This document shows positions 60,496-64,000 of a DNA stretch of 64,000 nt, in pieces (the stretch's first letter is position 1; every line of letters starts with the position of its first letter). Source of the DNA: Flavobacteriales bacterium UBA1494 (GTDB taxonomy: Bacteria; Bacteroidota; Bacteroidia; Flavobacteriales_E; Vicingaceae); assembly GCA_905182175.1 (NCBI GenBank), contig CAJJAT010000009.1, forward strand, positions 62,001 through 126,000, given 5' to 3'. Both the position numbers and the translations under genes were made by a program. The notes beneath the pieces were generated by a model, which made no database searches, was not told the origin of the DNA, and saw only the letters and a program-made list of their open reading frames with translations.

Positions 60496-60882
60496 TTATT
60501 TCTTGCGAGCATTGAATAAGTTTTTATTTCCTCTTCCCCCTCCTGCATTTGATTTAGAGCGACTTCCCGAGCTTTTCATTCTTCTTCTTGGTAAGGATCT
60601 TTTTTTACCAAAAGTCCTGCCAGGTTTTTTTGATTTGCGGAATGTTCCATTTTGTGTCTGTTTTCGACGAAAAAGTTTCCTTCTTTTTTTCTTATTTTTA
60701 TTTAGCTTCGCCTTCGCACGGCCTTGAAAAGGGTTGGCTCGACTAAAAATAGTGGGGTTCTTGAATTTACCAGACGGAGCAACCTTACGGACAGATTTGC
60801 TCGTATTGTATATACTACCTCCAGGACTGCAGGCTGCAAGAGCACAAACAAGTAAAATTAAAATAAAATGCTTTCTGTTCAA
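60496..60882 (-). CDS. Small, highly basic lipoprotein
   Basis: The 128 residues start MNRKHFILILLVCALAACSP, a signal with the lipobox LAAC. The mature part is extremely rich in Lys and Arg (NKNKKKRRKLFRRKQTQNGT, KKPGRTFGKKRSLPRRRMKS) and ends in glycine-rich GGGRGNKNLFNARKK. No known domain is visible. A cationic tail in the periplasm or at the surface could bind lipopolysaccharide, DNA or peptidoglycan; that is inference. It lies directly before the YfiR-like gene, so it may be the first member of that operon. Confidence 0.8.
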   Translation of the reverse strand: MNRKHFILILLVCALAACSPGGSIYNTSKSVRKVAPSGKFKNPTIFSRANPFQGRAKAKLNKNKKKRRKLFRRKQTQNGTFRKSKKPGRTFGKKRSLPRRRMKSSGSRSKSNAGGGRGNKNLFNARKK

Positions 60883-60927
60883 AAGAGTCGCTTTAATTGC
60901 GAGGCAAAATTAGTAAAAGCACGGTAT

Positions 60928-61752
60928 TTATTCGTCCATTACAAGTAAAGGAATTTCACTTCTAAAAGATAGTTTGTTCGTTAGGGATTCGGAGAATAGC
61001 CTGTCGAACAATGTATGCTTTCTTGATAGCATTGCTAGCATGTCTGGCTTTTCGGTTGCTACATACCTGCTTAAGCCTTCAATTATATCCGTGTCGGTAA
61101 TAATGTGAATGTTTGAAGATGCTTGTGAAGCAAATTTTTCAAGGAACATAATTTGGTTAAAGCGATCTTTAGTGCTATCCTGGTCATCTGGATGCATAAC
61201 GTGCACAAATTCAATAGAAGCTCTGCAAATCTTTGCCATTTCCAGCAAAGGTCTCAATTGCTCGGGGTCCTTAATTTTTTTCAAATCCACAGCCATTGCG
61301 ATTTTGTCCACTTTATTATTTTTGGCCTTCTCAGGTACCGTTAAAATCGGAATTTTAGTGCTTTGGATTACTTCTAATGTATTTGTGCCGATAAAGATTT
61401 CTTTTAGGCTGTTAGCTCCTTTTGTTCCCATGACAATTAAGTCGCTCTTAAACTCATCTGCGACATTTGGAATAAGGGAAATAAAGTTACCAGAACGGGA
61501 AGTAATGGTAATCTTCAAGGTTTTATACTTTTCTTTTGCCAAAGCCTCCTTTTTTAAACGCTCTAAGTCATTATTCGAATCTTCTTTCATTCGATCGAGC
61601 AAACTAGTCATTACGTTGGATTTTGAGTGAGGTAGTCTGTAGGAGTTAAAAATAACCAAGTCAGCACCAAGCAAGTATGCTATATCTAAAGCATACGGAA
61701 AAGCTTGATCCGAGTTAAACGAAAAATCAGTTGGAAATAAAATATTTTTCAT
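60928..61752 (-). CDS. Universal stress protein with two UspA domains
   Basis: The 274 residues begin MKNILFPTDFSFNSDQAFPYA, the start of a Usp domain, and contain the ATP-binding type motif LIVMGTKGANSLKEIFIGTN near residue 102. A second, shorter Usp-like half starts near 150 (VDKIAMAVDLKKIKDPEQLR) and ends PDMLAMLSRKHTLFDRLFSE, SLTNKLSFRSEIPLLVM. Tandem UspA proteins are common in Bacteroidota and respond to starvation or envelope stress; the exact role is unknown. It stands between the two-component pair and the lipoprotein gene. Confidence 0.92.
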   Translation of the reverse strand: MKNILFPTDFSFNSDQAFPYALDIAYLLGADLVIFNSYRLPHSKSNVMTSLLDRMKEDSNNDLERLKKEALAKEKYKTLKITITSRSGNFISLIPNVADEFKSDLIVMGTKGANSLKEIFIGTNTLEVIQSTKIPILTVPEKAKNNKVDKIAMAVDLKKIKDPEQLRPLLEMAKICRASIEFVHVMHPDDQDSTKDRFNQIMFLEKFASQASSNIHIITDTDIIEGLSRYVATEKPDMLAMLSRKHTLFDRLFSESLTNKLSFRSEIPLLVMDE

Positions 61753-61800
61753 GGTTCTAGCTTTTCATGGTTCCTACCAAATTTAACTTAAAATTGACGA

Positions 61801-62499
61801 CTAATCAACAAGCAGTTTAAACCCTTTGCCGTGGCTGTTGATGATTTGAATATTTTCGTCCTCTTTGAAAATTTTCCGCAGTTTAGTAATGTATACGTCC
61901 ATACTCCTTGAATTAAAATAGTTATCATCACCCCATACCATGTTAAGAGCATCATTTCTATCTACAACGTTGCCCATGTACATACAGAGTAACCTTAACA
62001 GTTCGTTCTCTTTTGAAGTTAGCTTCTTTTCGAAGTCTCCTCTGATGATAAGTTGCTTTTCAGGATAAAACTTGTACTCGTTTATGTCAAATTCTTTCTT
62101 GTGTAAGAGGTTGTCTTCGATTTGATTTATTCTTCGCATAATGGCCTCAATCCGTAACATTAGCACCTCCATGCTAAAGGGTTTGGTAATGTAGTCATCT
62201 GCTCCCGACTGGAAACCCATTTTTAAATCTTCTTCCATTGTTTTGGCACTCAGAAAAATAACGGGGACGCTTGACTTCAAGCCTCTTATCTCTTTCGCTA
62301 AAGTAAAGCCATCTTTTTTTGGCATCATTACATCTAGCAAGCAGAGGTCTACTTCGCTTTCAATAAATCCTTTTAGTCCTGCTTCGCCATCTCTTTTTAG
62401 AATTACTTCAAATCCTTTTACTTTTAGATAATCTGAAAGCATTTTTCCTAGGTTTTCATCGTCTTCAACGACGAGTATCGTCGTGTTTTTATTTTCCAT
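61801..62499 (-). CDS. OmpR-family response regulator
   Basis: From the ATG at 62499 (MENKNTTILVVEDDENLGKM) the 232 residues hold a receiver domain (DLCLLDVMMPKKDGF with the phospho-acceptor Asp near residue 53, VPVIFLSAK, ADDYITKPF) and a winged-helix DNA-binding domain (LTSKENELLRLLCMYMGNVV, GDDNYFNSRSMDVYITKLRK). It pairs with the histidine kinase whose end overlaps its start by about 11-20 bp. The pair resembles RprX/RprY of Bacteroidota, which I would only call a likeness. Confidence 0.95.
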   Translation of the reverse strand: MENKNTTILVVEDDENLGKMLSDYLKVKGFEVILKRDGEAGLKGFIESEVDLCLLDVMMPKKDGFTLAKEIRGLKSSVPVIFLSAKTMEEDLKMGFQSGADDYITKPFSMEVLMLRIEAIMRRINQIEDNLLHKKEFDINEYKFYPEKQLIIRGDFEKKLTSKENELLRLLCMYMGNVVDRNDALNMVWGDDNYFNSRSMDVYITKLRKIFKEDENIQIINSHGKGFKLLVD

Positions 62500-64000
62500 G
62501 AGTTGCAATTTTTATATTTATTGTTGTTCCTTTATTCTTTGCACTGTCTATGCTGATTTCTGCATGGTGCAGGTCTATAATTCGCTTCACGTAGCTCAAT
62601 CCAAGACCAAACCCCTTTACGTCATGAATATTACCTGTTGAAACTCTGTAAAACTTATCGAATATTTTTTTCTGATTTTCTTTGCTAATACCAATGCCAT
62701 TATCACTAATTGAAAGAATGAGGTCGGTTCCTTCATTTCGAGTAGCGATTGTTATTCTTGGAGTTTCTGGGCTATATTTATTTGCGTTATCCAACAAGTT
62801 GTAAATAACATTTGAAAAATGAACTTTATCTGCTCGTATACAGCTTTTTTCTGCAGTTAAATTTAACTTTAATTTTCCATTTCTGTTTTTAACTTGAATA
62901 TCAAAGTTTTGACTTACTGTTTGTATGATTTCATGGGAGCTAATCTTAACAAAATTCAATTGTAATTTTGTTGAATCCCAAACGGCACTTTTTAGAACGT
63001 TATCCACCAAAACGGACAAACGTTTGTTTTCTTCCTTTATCATTCCGACATAACTTGACTGTCTTTTGTCGTCTAGCATCAGGGTTTTATCGCTTAGGGC
63101 CTCACAAGCTAAAGAAATGGTTGAAATAGGAGTTTTTAGTTCATGTGTCATGTTGTTGATAAAGTCATTTTTGACTAAAGATAGTTTTTTCTGTTTATAA
63201 ATAGTTGAAATAGAGCTATAAAACAACCCTATTAGTATAAATATTAATAGGATGGAGATTAAAAGAACCTTCCAGCTGTTTTTAATAATGAGCGAATCCT
63301 TATCGGGGAAGTAAAGAAGTAATTCATCGCTTTCCAATAGGAAGGCATTTGGGAAAAGAGCAATGCGGTAAGGAGAGTCTCTTAGCTCACTAGATCCTGT
63401 TTCCTCTTCAGTAAAAGTTAAGCGGTTTGTTTCGACGTCTAAAATATCAAATATATAGTCGGCTTTTATTCCATGAATTATTAATTCTTTGGCGAAAAGT
63501 GAGTCCATCTTTTCATAAGAAACTAGGTCAGTATGATTTTTACTAATCGTAATAAGAGCAATTTCATTGACAAGGTCGTTCACCAAAGTTGCTTTTTTTC
63601 TGAATTGATTTTTCAGTAAAGTATCATTGGCGTAAAAATCTCTAATCGATGAACTTAGTACTCTTTTCTTAGTTTCTCGAATAATAAAATAGGAGGAATC
63701 GTTTTGAGGAGGTGGATTAAATTTTATTTGCAAGTAATCTGAAGGAATTCTAGCGATATTGTTGTTAAGAATAATGCTTTCATTTTCTTCTCTTTTTGGT
63801 TGCACATTAAGCAGAGAGTCGGAGCTTAATCCTGAGAATAGTTCTTCGCCGTCAAGTAATGAGCTTGTAATTTTAGTAACAGCCTCTTCGCGCTCTAACT
63901 TTCGAACTACATTGTTCATGACGTCCATTACCATCTGGTCGAATTGCTTTTCTTGTGTTTCCGTACTTTTTTTAACCCAGTAAGCTTGCAAAACAATAAG
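62489..64000 (-). CDS. Sensor histidine kinase, partial (N-terminus beyond right edge)
   Basis: The frame is open through base 64000, so the true start lies outside. About 504 residues are visible: the end of a first membrane segment (IVLQAYWVK), a periplasmic sensor (to about residue 240), helix 2 (SWKVLLISILLIFILIGLFYS), then the H-box FINNMTHELKTPISTISLAC, N-box VIYNLLDNANKYSPETP, and the ATP lid ISDNGIGISKENQKKIFDKFY, GFGLGLSYVKRIIDLHHAE. It is a class I kinase (HisKA and HATPase_c), overlapping the response-regulator gene, so the two form one operon. Confidence 0.93.
   Translation of the reverse strand, partial: LIVLQAYWVKKSTETQEKQFDQMVMDVMNNVVRKLEREEAVTKITSSLLDGEELFSGLSSDSLLNVQPKREENESIILNNNIARIPSDYLQIKFNPPPQNDSSYFIIRETKKRVLSSSIRDFYANDTLLKNQFRKKATLVNDLVNEIALITISKNHTDLVSYEKMDSLFAKELIIHGIKADYIFDILDVETNRLTFTEEETGSSELRDSPYRIALFPNAFLLESDELLLYFPDKDSLIIKNSWKVLLISILLIFILIGLFYSSISTIYKQKKLSLVKNDFINNMTHELKTPISTISLACEALSDKTLMLDDKRQSSYVGMIKEENKRLSVLVDNVLKSAVWDSTKLQLNFVKISSHEIIQTVSQNFDIQVKNRNGKLKLNLTAEKSCIRADKVHFSNVIYNLLDNANKYSPETPRITIATRNEGTDLILSISDNGIGISKENQKKIFDKFYRVSTGNIHDVKGFGLGLSYVKRIIDLHHAEISIDSAKNKGTTINIKIATHGK

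Overview
The window comes from a Bacteroidota genome, most likely a marine Flavobacteriales member. The DNA is AT-rich and has type IX secretion sorting signals (C-terminal T9SS domain, lamin-tail surface protein), HisKA_2/LytTR two-component genes, a Bacteroidota-type promoter (TTG, 19 nt, TAnnTTTG) and the gene order ileS - DksA-like - lspA. I see no rRNA, tRNA, CRISPR array, insertion sequence or prophage.

Layout: 0-6 kb holds a large lamin-tail surface protein (cut by the left edge), asd, and an ECF sigma factor overlapping an envelope-spanning anti-sigma/beta-barrel protein. 6.4-10.9 kb is the housekeeping ileS - DksA-like - lspA block. 11.9-16.7 kb is one 1593-residue secreted 5'-nucleotidase-like protein. 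17-31 kb mixes envelope and regulatory genes with several broken ones: a DUF4153/4173 gene with an in-frame TAG, and cupredoxin, AhpD-like and lipoprotein genes each shifted at a homopolymer. This stretch also has a LexA-like S24 repressor, a DUF1883-like gene, and a DUF2256 - cryptochrome DASH pair. 28.8-46.7 kb is rich in DNA repair: PdeM nuclease, short DnaE polymerase, DinB with a palindromic operator, ligase-associated helicase and UvrC. The relics of a two-component pair (37.1-39.0 kb) lie beside an intact TPR histidine kinase that has no response regulator next to it.

46.8-54.7 kb is the most coherent system: a CarH-like MerR/B12 photoreceptor gene, then a 15-bp perfect inverted repeat touching a Bacteroidota promoter, then ECF sigma - crtI - crtB - atypical SDR - photolyase, with a DUF2867-type SDR after it. 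I read it as a light-switched unit making carotenoid and repairing UV damage. 54.7-64 kb is entirely minus strand. It carries a two-component pair (kinase cut by the right edge), a universal stress protein, a tight unit of basic lipoprotein - YfiR-like - TPR - HAMP/SpoIIE phosphatase, an exonuclease and a double-ATPase ABC protein.

The best candidates for less described biology are the light unit with its operators, the YfiR/TPR/SpoIIE module, and the sigma factor with a dual-membrane anti-sigma protein. All functions are inferred from sequence motifs read by eye; no database search was run.
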